A stretch of 64,000 bases of DNA from Shewanella putrefaciens (GTDB lineage Bacteria; Pseudomonadota; Gammaproteobacteria; Enterobacterales; Shewanellaceae): positions 1,922,001-1,986,000 of the forward strand of contig NZ_CP066370.1 in NCBI RefSeq assembly GCF_016406325.1. Reading direction: 5' to 3'. Positions 45,627-52,827 of the stretch are shown piece by piece. The notes under the pieces are model-generated. The model had not been told where the DNA came from. It searched no databases and saw only the letters and a list, made by a program, of their open reading frames with translations. Each line of letters begins with the position of its first letter. Positions within the stretch are counted from its first letter, which is position 1. The translations under genes were made by a program, and so were the position numbers.

Positions 45627-46187
45627 ATGGCAGAAATCGGATATGCCCGTGTATCGACCACGGGACAAAGTCTCGATGCCCAACTGAAGGCATTAGCAAA
45701 CTGCGACAAAGTGTTTCAAGAAAAGGTAAGTGGTGCAAAGGATGACCGTCCGCATCTGCAACTCATGCTGGAGTTTGTGAGGGAAGGTGACATCGTTATC
45801 GTCACCAAGCTGGATAGACTCGCAAGAAACACTCGTCACTTGCTTGAAATAGCTGAGTTTTTGGAACGCAAAAAGGTTTCACTGCAAATTCAAAACCTCG
45901 GGATTAATACAGCAACCCCTACAGGCAAACTTATGCTGACTATGGTTGGAGCCATCGCAACCTTTGAAAGAGAGTTGATGTTGGAAAGACAGGCTGAAGG
46001 AATAGCTCTCGCAAAACTGCGAGGGAAATATAAAGGACGTAAACCCACGGCAATCACTAAGGCCAAAGAAGCCGCCCCAATGCTTGCAGAGGGTATATCT
46101 AAACCGGAAGTCGCAAAGAGGCTAAATATCAGCTTATCAAGCGTCCAACGGATAGCAAAGAAATTAACATCTAAGGATAACTTATGA
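45627..46187 (+). CDS. Serine recombinase (resolvase/invertase family)
   Basis: A 186-residue small serine recombinase. Catalytic Ser in YARVSTTGQS (about residue 9), TKLDRLARNTRHLLE with the conserved D and R residues, GKLMLTMVGAIATFERE in the E-helix and a C-terminal HTH (SKPEVAKRLNISLSSVQRIAK). The ATG at 45627 has a CAGGAG site; a frame to 45579 starts earlier without one. It could resolve dimers or invert DNA. It overlaps the next gene by 4 bp. Confidence 0.92.
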   Translation: MAEIGYARVSTTGQSLDAQLKALANCDKVFQEKVSGAKDDRPHLQLMLEFVREGDIVIVTKLDRLARNTRHLLEIAEFLERKKVSLQIQNLGINTATPTGKLMLTMVGAIATFERELMLERQAEGIALAKLRGKYKGRKPTAITKAKEAAPMLAEGISKPEVAKRLNISLSSVQRIAKKLTSKDNL

Positions 46188-46720
46188 ATAAAAGGCAGAA
46201 AAACCGCTTTGAGATGTACTTCGTTATATTGATTTCTCTAACAATATTGAGTGCTTTATCACTGATCGCCCTTGAGGATTCAATTGGCGGTTCACTGGAT
46301 TATTTCATTCTCAGAATGTCACTCACATTTCAGGGCAATATCTCTGTTATCGTTATGGGAATTGGTTACATAGGGATGTGGTACATCTCTGAGCAATTAG
46401 CTTGGTTGAAGGAAGATGTTAAAAATAACCCATCTGGTCAGGTGATTGATTATCGGCAGAAAAAACTATTCCTTAAAACGGGGATCGGTGGAGCTTTATA
46501 TCTGTTGACCTACGGCATTATTCTCATACTTTCAATTCTTGGTTATCACAATGGCAATATCTCTAAAATCGTCACTTCAGGGGCTGGATTGATAGGTCTA
46601 TTGCTATCCCTTCTGGCTGGGGGTGTCATTTGGCAACTACGGTTGAGGCTGGAATGGATGGCAGAAGAACAAGAGCAGTCAACAGCCAAACAATCAGATA
46701 GCAACTCTCTGAGTAACTAA
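46184..46720 (+). CDS. Four-helix membrane protein of unknown function
   Basis: A 178-residue protein with four predicted membrane helices (about 10-30, 50-75, 100-125, 135-155) and charged loops; the N-terminus is basic (NKRQKNRFEMYF) and the tail polar. ATGA overlap with the recombinase gene implies translational coupling. I do not recognise a family. A strong terminator follows. Confidence 0.65.
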   Translation: MNKRQKNRFEMYFVILISLTILSALSLIALEDSIGGSLDYFILRMSLTFQGNISVIVMGIGYIGMWYISEQLAWLKEDVKNNPSGQVIDYRQKKLFLKTGIGGALYLLTYGIILILSILGYHNGNISKIVTSGAGLIGLLLSLLAGGVIWQLRLRLEWMAEEQEQSTAKQSDSNSLSN

Positions 46721-46728
46721 TCGACAAG

Positions 46729-46758
46729 GCCATCAGATTCTATTGATGGCTTTTTTTT
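46729..46758 (+). terminator. Terminator of the recombinase operon
   Basis: GCCATCA-GATTCTAT-TGATGGC hairpin followed by eight T. Confidence 0.87.
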
Positions 46759-46767
46759 GGAGAAAAT

Positions 46768-47211
46768 ATGCTTAAACCAAGGGATGTCGTTATCTTCATA
46801 CTCCTTATTGGAACAGCGTTTTCATTTCCTGTAAGGGCAGGAATCGAAGATATGGCAAGCAATCTGCAAACACTCTATATGTGGGAAAAAATTGCTTCTA
46901 TATGTAAAACCAAGGCACCAACGGAACTCAAGCAAGAATGGGCTTTAATTGAAATGACTGTCTATGTTGAGACTACATTATGGGAGAGTAATATCGGTGC
47001 AGTATTACGCTCAGTTGGTCGAACTGATCCACAGATTAGTCCTGTTTTTGACTCTCTAAAGTCAAACGGTGAGGTACTGGCAAGAGGATTTGTTGGAAGT
47101 ATGCCTTGTGATGCACCGGACAAAGATCGTGCAGTAAGAATAATGGTTTCAGACCCTGCATTTGATGACGCGAGTGAGCATGTTTTGGATGCATCTAAGC
47201 TACTGAATTAA
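46768..47211 (+). CDS. Hypothetical exported protein
   Basis: A 147-residue protein with a clear signal peptide (hydrophobic to about residue 20, cleavage predicted after PVRA). The mature part is helical and contains two cysteines (ICKTKAP and SMPCDAP) that may form a disulfide. I do not recognise a family. GGAGAAAAT precedes the ATG, only 10 bp after a terminator, so its promoter must lie in the upstream operon or it depends on read-through. Confidence 0.6.
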   Translation: MLKPRDVVIFILLIGTAFSFPVRAGIEDMASNLQTLYMWEKIASICKTKAPTELKQEWALIEMTVYVETTLWESNIGAVLRSVGRTDPQISPVFDSLKSNGEVLARGFVGSMPCDAPDKDRAVRIMVSDPAFDDASEHVLDASKLLN

Positions 47212-47250
47212 AGGTTCACTGAAACGGCATCCTTAAATCACTCCATAAAA

Positions 47251-47265
47251 TTCCCATTTTGGTAA
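47251..47265. promoter_or_regulatory. Operator-like palindrome, distal copy (higBA promoter)
   Basis: TTCCCATTTTGGTAA, a degenerate copy of the palindrome at 47297-47311, spaced 46 bp from it. Confidence 0.4.
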
Positions 47266-47296
47266 CTTGTGATCTGCATTTTTTGTGGTTACAATG

Positions 47297-47311
47297 TTCC
47301 CAAATTGGGAA
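47297..47311. promoter_or_regulatory. Operator palindrome directly before higB
   Basis: TTCCCAAATTGGGAA, a perfect 7-bp inverted repeat around a central base, ending 12 bp before the toxin start codon. This is the position expected for HigA-type antitoxin autoregulation. Confidence 0.6.
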
Positions 47312-47323
47312 AGTAGTATAGAT

Positions 47324-47578
47324 ATGCGACTTATAGGAAAACATAATCTAAAACACGTCATAGAAAGTGATGACTTAACTCGCAAATGGGTTTTGGCTTG
47401 GGTTGCGGAATTGACACATGCAAATTGGAAAGAACCCTCCGATGTGTTTCATCAATTTCCTAAAGTTAGGCTGTTAGATGCTAGTTATTTTGCTTTTCCC
47501 ATAAACAGTGCAGATAAAGAGGTTTGTATTCAAATTGCATTTCAACAAGGCATTGCCGTTATCATCGGCGTACAGTGA
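47324..47578 (+). CDS. HigB-like type II toxin
   Basis: An 84-residue RelE/HigB-superfamily protein (MRLIGKHNLKHVIESDD; WVAELTHANWKEPSDVFHQFPKV in two parts), the HigB branch of ribosome-dependent mRNA interferases. The C-terminal strand found in typical HigB (RFVGTHxEYD) is missing; the chain stops after AVIIGVQ, so it may be slightly truncated or a divergent short form. The ATG at 47324 lies just after the operator palindrome. It overlaps or abuts the HigA-type gene. Confidence 0.75.
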   Translation: MRLIGKHNLKHVIESDDLTRKWVLAWVAELTHANWKEPSDVFHQFPKVRLLDASYFAFPINSADKEVCIQIAFQQGIAVIIGVQ

Positions 47579-47589
47579 AGATTCAAATT

Positions 47590-48795
47590 ATGGACGTTAG
47601 AGTTATACGAACAGTTCAACAGTATGAATCATATTTAGATGAGGTTCAGGCTCTTATCTCAATAGGGCCAAAGATTACTTTGGAACAAAGTGAGCGTTTA
47701 GAACTGCTAACAGTTCTTTTAGAATCTTATGAAAACTCAAAGTATCCGGTCGAAAGCCCTGACCCTATAGATGCTATTATTTTTAGGATGCACGAAAAAG
47801 GACTAAAGCAAGCAGATTTAGCGCCATTCTTTGGGACGAATAGTCGAGTTTCCGAAGTCTTAAATCGCAAACGACCTCTGACAGTTCAAATGATTCGGTC
47901 TCTTTCTATTGGATTGGGAATTTCAGCTGATACTTTAGTTGGTGCGTCCCTGCCAGAACAGTCACATAAGTCTCAATTTGTCGATTGGTCTAAGTTTCCT
48001 ATAAGGGAAATGGCGAAGAGAGGATGGATTGATAATATTAGTAAGGTAGCTAAGGATAATGTTGAGGATTTAGTAAAGAATTTTATAGCTGAAGCTGGTT
48101 TGCAATTTGGGAATGCTTCATTTAGAAAGACATTCTATGGTGAAGCCGAAACACCTACATCTAGATACGCATTATATGCTTGGCTTGCACGTGTAATCCA
48201 AAATGCAAGAATTCGTAAATCTGAAATTGGCACCTTTAATTCAACAGAATTATCTGCTAATTATTTGAAGGAGCTTGCACAACTTAGTCGCTTTGATGCT
48301 GGTCCTCTTTTAGCAATTGAGCAGCTTGAAAAGTCTGGGATTGTTGTAATTATTGAGCCAGCTTTGAAGGGAACACTTTTAGATGGGGCTGCCCTTAAAG
48401 ATTCCGATGGTACGCCTATTCTTGGCTTGACGTTAAGGTATGACAGATTAGACCATTTTTGGTTTACTTTATTACATGAAGTAGCACATATATGGAAGCA
48501 TGTGGATGGTAATGAAGCATTTTTGGATGATTTAGATTCATCTTCTGAAGATCGAAAAGAATCAGAAGCTAATAGACTTGCTGCGGAAGCGTTTATTCCT
48601 CGTATTCAATGGCGAAGGAGTGATGCCTTTACGAATCCTAACAAAGACACAATTGAGCGTTTCGCTAGGGATCTAAAGATTCATCCGGCAGTAATTGCAG
48701 GAAGACTCCGAAAGGAATTGGGAAATTATAGCTTGTTCTCTGATTTAGTAGGGCAGAATCAAGTGAGGCGATTGTTTTCATCTATCCAAGAGTAA
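47590..48795 (+). CDS. HigA-like antitoxin fused to ImmA/IrrE metallopeptidase
   Basis: A 401-residue fusion protein. The N-terminus (VRVIRTVQQYESYLDEVQAL) is HigA-like, followed by an XRE HTH (about 60-115; KQADLAPFFGTNSRVSEVL) and a C-terminal ImmA/IrrE zinc peptidase with HEVAH in LLHEVAHIWKHVDG (about 296-300) and a distal Glu in ESEANRLAAEAFIP. Antitoxin-protease fusions of this kind can sense damage or phage and release a repressed toxin. I prefer the ATG at 47590; a GTG at 47575 overlapping the toxin stop is possible. The next gene follows by 10 bp. Confidence 0.85.
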   Translation: MDVRVIRTVQQYESYLDEVQALISIGPKITLEQSERLELLTVLLESYENSKYPVESPDPIDAIIFRMHEKGLKQADLAPFFGTNSRVSEVLNRKRPLTVQMIRSLSIGLGISADTLVGASLPEQSHKSQFVDWSKFPIREMAKRGWIDNISKVAKDNVEDLVKNFIAEAGLQFGNASFRKTFYGEAETPTSRYALYAWLARVIQNARIRKSEIGTFNSTELSANYLKELAQLSRFDAGPLLAIEQLEKSGIVVIIEPALKGTLLDGAALKDSDGTPILGLTLRYDRLDHFWFTLLHEVAHIWKHVDGNEAFLDDLDSSSEDRKESEANRLAAEAFIPRIQWRRSDAFTNPNKDTIERFARDLKIHPAVIAGRLRKELGNYSLFSDLVGQNQVRRLFSSIQE

Positions 48796-48805
48796 GAGGT
48801 AAGTT

Positions 48806-49927
48806 ATGCAAGCGATGTATTTCCCAATTTTTAAAGCTAAAGATGCAGAATTTGATGCCCTCCATGAGGCAAAACAACATATTGCTTCTAGCATGATACC
48901 GTTATTTGATGTCCCAAAGTTCAATCCTGAGCTAAAGAAATATCAAAATGACTCGCATGCCAAAGCAACATTTTTGTCAGAGATAAGCACAAAAATTGGG
49001 AAACTTCGCTTTGGGATGCCTGTGATGTTTGATACATATCACTGGCAACATCCAAATGAAAGAGTCGAATCGGGAGAGCATCATCTTTCCTACTTGTATA
49101 ATACACTTAAGAGTGATGGTGTTATTGCTATTCCTGTAGTGGGTTATGACCGTTGGGATGATGAAGAATATCGGTTAGCTTTGAGAAGCATAGCGAGAAA
49201 TCATAGTGGGAAGTTTTGTATCAGGTTAGACCGATTTGCATTTGAAGATATTAATGATCCAGAGCATTTTCACGACCGATTCTCGGAAATTATTGATAGT
49301 CTTGAAATCATTCCTGCTAATTGCCATGTAATTTTAGATCTTCAAGATCTTAGCGAGATGGCAATCCCCGATATGATTTGCCAATTTGACTCTCTCTTTT
49401 TAGCTATAACTGATTACGGTTTTGCTACATATTCTGTTGCAGGTTGTTCTTTACCTAACTCTATAGATAAAGCTGTCAAACAGAAGGACTCTACTGGCAG
49501 TCTCTTACGAAGAGAGATGGTGCTTTGGAAATATGCTCGTGAGCATTATCCTGCACACCAAATTCATTTTGGTGATTATGGTGTGAGAGGCCCAAGTACC
49601 ACTGAAATTGGTTATGGGAACACTAACGCAAAAATACGTTATACCATTGATAATGAGTATTTCATCGTAAGAGGACACAAAATTGAGAAACCAATAGGAG
49701 GTTTTCAGCATTGTGCTCTTGCTCGTATCCTAATGGACTCTAAATATTATCTTTCTCCTGACTTTAGTTGGGGGGATAATGAAATCAAACGATGCTCTGA
49801 GAATAAGTTAGGTGGTGGAGCAACTACTTGGATTAAGATTGACACCAGTCATCATGTTGCCTATGTAGTCCTTGAAATTGCTGAATTCGAACGTAACAGA
49901 GTTAGTAAAGCTTTAAATTTGGCATAG
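48806..49927 (+). CDS. Beta-family protein (PF14350 type)
   Basis: A 373-residue cytoplasmic protein of the Beta_protein family, recognised from MYFPIFKAKDAEFDAL at the start, the TIM-barrel-like IPVVGYDRW and VILDLQDL strands, and the C-terminal RGHKIEKPIGGFQ. Members are found in islands next to XRE/ImmA genes; the biochemical function is not established. It follows the HigA-ImmA gene by 10 bp with AGAGG before the ATG, so the three genes form one operon. It is the last gene before the right end of the element. Confidence 0.75.
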   Translation: MQAMYFPIFKAKDAEFDALHEAKQHIASSMIPLFDVPKFNPELKKYQNDSHAKATFLSEISTKIGKLRFGMPVMFDTYHWQHPNERVESGEHHLSYLYNTLKSDGVIAIPVVGYDRWDDEEYRLALRSIARNHSGKFCIRLDRFAFEDINDPEHFHDRFSEIIDSLEIIPANCHVILDLQDLSEMAIPDMICQFDSLFLAITDYGFATYSVAGCSLPNSIDKAVKQKDSTGSLLRREMVLWKYAREHYPAHQIHFGDYGVRGPSTTEIGYGNTNAKIRYTIDNEYFIVRGHKIEKPIGGFQHCALARILMDSKYYLSPDFSWGDNEIKRCSENKLGGGATTWIKIDTSHHVAYVVLEIAEFERNRVSKALNLA

Positions 49928-49954
49928 TATTATCCAACTTAGTCTTCTTTAAAC

Positions 49955-49977
49955 TGGTACAAAAAGCTGGTACAATC
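49955..49977 (+). repeat. Paired integrase arm-site-like repeats, right end
   Basis: TGGTACAAAA at 49955-49964 and TGGTACAATC at 49968-49977, with the same 13-bp spacing as the pair next to the integrase gene. Confidence 0.55.
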
Positions 49978-50035
49978 TGAAAAATCAAGGTGCATAACAC
50001 TATGATTTTATAGGGTTTGTTAGAATGAATTGTGA

Positions 50036-50066
50036 ATCGAGGGTTCGACTCCCTCTCTCACCGCCA
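50036..50066 (+). repeat. attR: right 31-bp direct repeat of the integrative element
   Basis: Exact copy of 35030-35060, without the rest of the tRNA gene. It therefore marks the right boundary of the element and the place where the older island begins. Confidence 0.9.
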
Positions 50067-50074
50067 AGTTAAAG

Positions 50075-50107
50075 CAAAGGGAATCAGTATCTTACTGGTT
50101 CCCTTTG
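50075..50107 (-). terminator. Terminator-like hairpin beyond attR
   Basis: CAAAGGGAA...TTCCCTTTG with an inner CAGT/ACTG pair. It overlaps the end of the integrase relic and is probably the terminator that followed tRNA-Ser before the newer element was inserted. Confidence 0.55.
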
Positions 50108-50336
50108 TTGTTTTGTGGCATTTTGGGGGCAGAATTTCCGTTTTCCTGTCCGTTTATGTCCGCATCAAAGCCCATTATTTCAGATATGCGACTTACCATA
50201 CGTTGCGAGTCTTTAGGTATCCACTTACCATAGTGTTTCTTGATCATGGTGGTGTCACTATGACCGAGCTGACGGGCTACCCACTCAAGTGGTGCTGCCA
50301 CATGTGACGACTGAAATTAGCAATCAAGGCTCGTCT
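50092..50336 (-). pseudogene. C-terminal relic of a tyrosine integrase
   Basis: The readable part (PLEWVARQLGHSDTTMIKKHYG, quoted here in two overlapping motifs: ARQLGHSDTTMI and HYGKWIPKD) is the end of a phage/island integrase catalytic domain, including the box II His and the Tyr nucleophile. Just upstream the frame breaks; an RH-containing fragment occurs in another frame near 50310-50336, and the remainder of the gene is absent. It is a truncated, non-functional integrase whose 3' end lies 26 bp from attR. Confidence 0.75.
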
Positions 50337-50371
50337 TCCATCACTGATGATTTGTAAACTCACGCAGGCTA

Positions 50372-50418
50372 ATGTGTAGCTTTATGGTTCTCACGCCAAG
50401 GGTAATGCTACAGAGCAG
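50372..50418 (+). pseudogene. Fragment of an MNT nucleotidyltransferase gene
   Basis: The translation LYGSHAKGNATEQ directly follows a stop codon and matches LYGSQAKGNASEH in the intact MNT gene at 42851, also at DNA level. No further part of the gene is visible. It shows that an MNT/HEPN cassette was once in the older island, too. Confidence 0.5.
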
Positions 50419-50458
50419 CCGCGACGATGCCGGCATATCAGCGGGTTATTAAGCTTCC

Positions 50459-51607
50459 TTAACTCCATGACTTAATACGCCTCGCCAATACAAAGACGAC
50501 GGCTAGCCCGGCGAACAACCAGCCGCTCCAGATCACTCCAGGCATCCCCACTGATTCGATAAAACTGCCACCGACAAACGCACCTAGTACCACGCCGAGG
50601 TTGGCTGCTGAAACGTAAAGGCTGGTAGCAAATTCGGGGGCGTCTGGTGCCGCCGAGGTCATCCACATTTGGCTCACAATCAAGCCACTGGTGTGTGCTG
50701 CGCCCCACAGTAGGCAGATAGGCAACATGGCTGCGAAAGACGCTGAACTGAACACCAGCAACACACTATAGGCGCTGGCAAGTACTATGGGATAACTCAG
50801 CACAGTCCAAGCGAGCTGACGGCCCAGCGCACGCCCAGCTATTAGGTTGCCCAGCACACCACCAACCCCGAAAACCACCAGCAACAGGCTTATCGCTTCG
50901 CCGCCCAAATGCACCTCCCGCGCCAGATACTCGGCTGCGTAGCTGTATACGGAGAACATCGCGGCGAACATACACACGGCCGTCGCTACCGCGAGCCAGA
51001 CCCTCTTTGTGCGCAGAACGAGCAAAGGATTTTGCTGGCTAGCTACCCGGGTCTTTGGTCTAGGCGGAAGCATAACCCAGAGCCCGGCTGCGGCCACCAG
51101 ATTTACTACGGCGCTGAAATAGAATGACGCCTCGTAAGACACTGTAGCTTCTATCCAAGTTGACAAGGGTACGCCCAGCACCAGCCCCAATGTGGTGCCG
51201 AGAAACGCCATTGAGGTGGCGTGCGCGGCGCGATCCGCTGGGTAAAGCGACAAGGCCGAAGCAAAAGCCACCGAAAAAAATACCGGATGCAGCAGTGCAG
51301 AAGGTACACGCAGCGCCATCAGCACAGCGAAGCTGGGTGCCCAGGCCGACAGTAAGCTGCACAGGCTGAAGATCAGCAACGAAACCGCCAGCACCTTGCG
51401 CCGCTCGAAGCGCGCTAGCCACAGCACCATGACCGGTCCGCAAACTGCCACTACGCCCGCAAATAGCGCCACCAGCCACCCAGCCTGAGCGACAGTGATG
51501 CCATGGCGCTGAATGATGGCCGGCAGTATGCCGATCACGCCGAACTCGACGGCATACAGACCGAATAAACCTAAGGCGATGAAAAGCAGTGAACGCCTGC
51601 TGTTCAT
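50459..51607 (-). CDS. MFS transporter (drug/sugar efflux type), distal gene
   Basis: A 382-residue 12-helix MFS protein, beginning MNSRRSLLFIALGLFGLYAV with the PAIIQRHGITVAQAGWLVALF loop and the cytosolic motif LARFERRKVLAV (motif A-like) between helices 2 and 3. The ATG at 51607 is 2 bp after the stop of the preceding MFS gene, so the start is set by coupling; the frame to 51697 overlaps that gene. GC content is visibly higher than in the flanking island. The substrate is unknown; it is probably an exporter. Confidence 0.85.
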   Translation of the reverse strand: MNSRRSLLFIALGLFGLYAVEFGVIGILPAIIQRHGITVAQAGWLVALFAGVVAVCGPVMVLWLARFERRKVLAVSLLIFSLCSLLSAWAPSFAVLMALRVPSALLHPVFFSVAFASALSLYPADRAAHATSMAFLGTTLGLVLGVPLSTWIEATVSYEASFYFSAVVNLVAAAGLWVMLPPRPKTRVASQQNPLLVLRTKRVWLAVATAVCMFAAMFSVYSYAAEYLAREVHLGGEAISLLLVVFGVGGVLGNLIAGRALGRQLAWTVLSYPIVLASAYSVLLVFSSASFAAMLPICLLWGAAHTSGLIVSQMWMTSAAPDAPEFATSLYVSAANLGVVLGAFVGGSFIESVGMPGVIWSGWLFAGLAVVFVLARRIKSWS

Positions 51608-51609
51608 GG

Positions 51610-52827
51610 CTACACCTCTGTCTGTTGCTTGGGCGTCGATGGACAGGGTATAGCTGCATCTTCCGGTGCGGCAAACCCGTGCTTCCTGGCTGCCCACACA
51701 ACGACTAGTGCTGCCACCAGCAATATAAGTAAAGCCGGTGAGAATGAGCTGACGCCAAGCTGCTCAAGCAATACACCACCGACGATGCCACCACCTGCGA
51801 TAGCCAGGTTCCAGGCGGTAACCAGCATAGACTGGGCAACATCGGCGGCCGATCCGGCCGCCTTAGCGAGTCCCGTTTGGAACAAGGTTGCAGCGCCACC
51901 AAATGCCAACCCCCAGGCAGCCACTGCGCAATAAACTGCCACAGGCACGTCGCCAGCAAGGCCCAGCACTATTGCTGTCAGGGCAAACAGCGCTATGCTG
52001 GCAAGCGTTAGAATACGTAAATGACGGTCAATTAACACGCCAATAACCCAAATTCCAAGTAGCGCGGTCATACCAAAGACCAGCAGAACCAGATCGGTTC
52101 GCTCTGCCATTCCGGCAGCCGATAAAAACGGGGCGATGTAGGTGTAAAGAATGTTGTGTGCGAGTACAAATGTCAGCACCACAAACAGCACAGGACGAAT
52201 ACCCGGCAGCGTAAATACCTGCCCAAGTGACAGCCGTTTCCCCGTGGCTTGCCCGGCAAAGTCCGGCACTTTTAGCCGAATCCATACAATCAGCATCAGC
52301 GCTAACAAACTCATCATTGCGAAACAGACACGCCATCCGACCAAATTGCCGAGCAAGGTACCGGCTGGGACCCCTAAAGAAAGCGCTAGCGGTGTACCGA
52401 CCATCGCTATCGCAATAGCACGTCCCTTAAGGTGCTCAGGCACCATGCGGCTGGCATAACCTGCCAGTAAGGCCCACAACAAACCTGCCGCCACACCGGC
52501 CAGAAAGCGGGCCACCAAGGTGAGGGTGTAACTGGTAGAAAACGTTGTTACTGTATTGGCGACAGCAAAGCCCACTATTGCTGCCAGCAACAAAGGTCGG
52601 CGCCGTACACCTTGTGTAATTGTCATCAGCGGAATAGCCATCAGCAGCGAGCCAATGGCATAAACAGTCACAAGCTGACCAGCAAGCGCTTCTGAAACAC
52701 CCAATCCTGTGCCAATTTGCGGTAAAAGGCCGGCGGGTAACGCCTCGGTCAGGATGGTAACAAAACCAGCTAAGGCCAGCGCCAGCAGAGCGGCCAGTGG
52801 CAGGCGATCTGGTGCAGTGGACTTCAT
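51610..52827 (-). CDS. MFS transporter (AraJ/PbuE-like efflux type), proximal gene
   Basis: A 405-residue MFS exporter with 12 helices; EALPAGLLPQIGTGLGVSEA and GVRRRPLLL (motif A region) place it in the DHA1/AraJ group. Its start codon overlaps the stop codon of the serine hydrolase gene by 4 bp, and its stop is 2 bp from the next MFS gene. Two consecutive exporters of the same family suggest either a duplicated or a two-substrate system. Confidence 0.88.
   Translation of the reverse strand: MKSTAPDRLPLAALLALALAGFVTILTEALPAGLLPQIGTGLGVSEALAGQLVTVYAIGSLLMAIPLMTITQGVRRRPLLLAAIVGFAVANTVTTFSTSYTLTLVARFLAGVAAGLLWALLAGYASRMVPEHLKGRAIAIAMVGTPLALSLGVPAGTLLGNLVGWRVCFAMMSLLALMLIVWIRLKVPDFAGQATGKRLSLGQVFTLPGIRPVLFVVLTFVLAHNILYTYIAPFLSAAGMAERTDLVLLVFGMTALLGIWVIGVLIDRHLRILTLASIALFALTAIVLGLAGDVPVAVYCAVAAWGLAFGGAATLFQTGLAKAAGSAADVAQSMLVTAWNLAIAGGGIVGGVLLEQLGVSSFSPALLILLVAALVVVWAARKHGFAAPEDAAIPCPSTPKQQTEV

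Larger units (their letters stand above)
35030..50066. mobile_element. 15.0-kb integrative element in tRNA-Ser
   Basis: Bounded by perfect 31-bp repeats of the tRNA 3' end, with a tyrosine integrase as first gene and paired arm-site-like repeats near both ends. It encodes a primase-helicase, a winged-helix regulator, a serine recombinase, RadC-like and DUF2787 proteins and three defence- or toxin-type modules. No conjugation or phage structural genes are visible, so it is best described as a mobilisable island or satellite-like element rather than an ICE or prophage. Confidence 0.88.

Noticed and set aside
50036..50066. Second tRNA-Ser gene
   Set aside because: Only the 31-bp 3' end is present; acceptor 5' strand, D-arm and anticodon arm are absent. 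It is the attR copy.
51060..51701. 213-residue minus-strand frame overlapping the distal MFS gene
   Set aside because: Frame-shifted shadow in high-GC DNA; it lacks membrane helices, whereas the MFS frame is complete.
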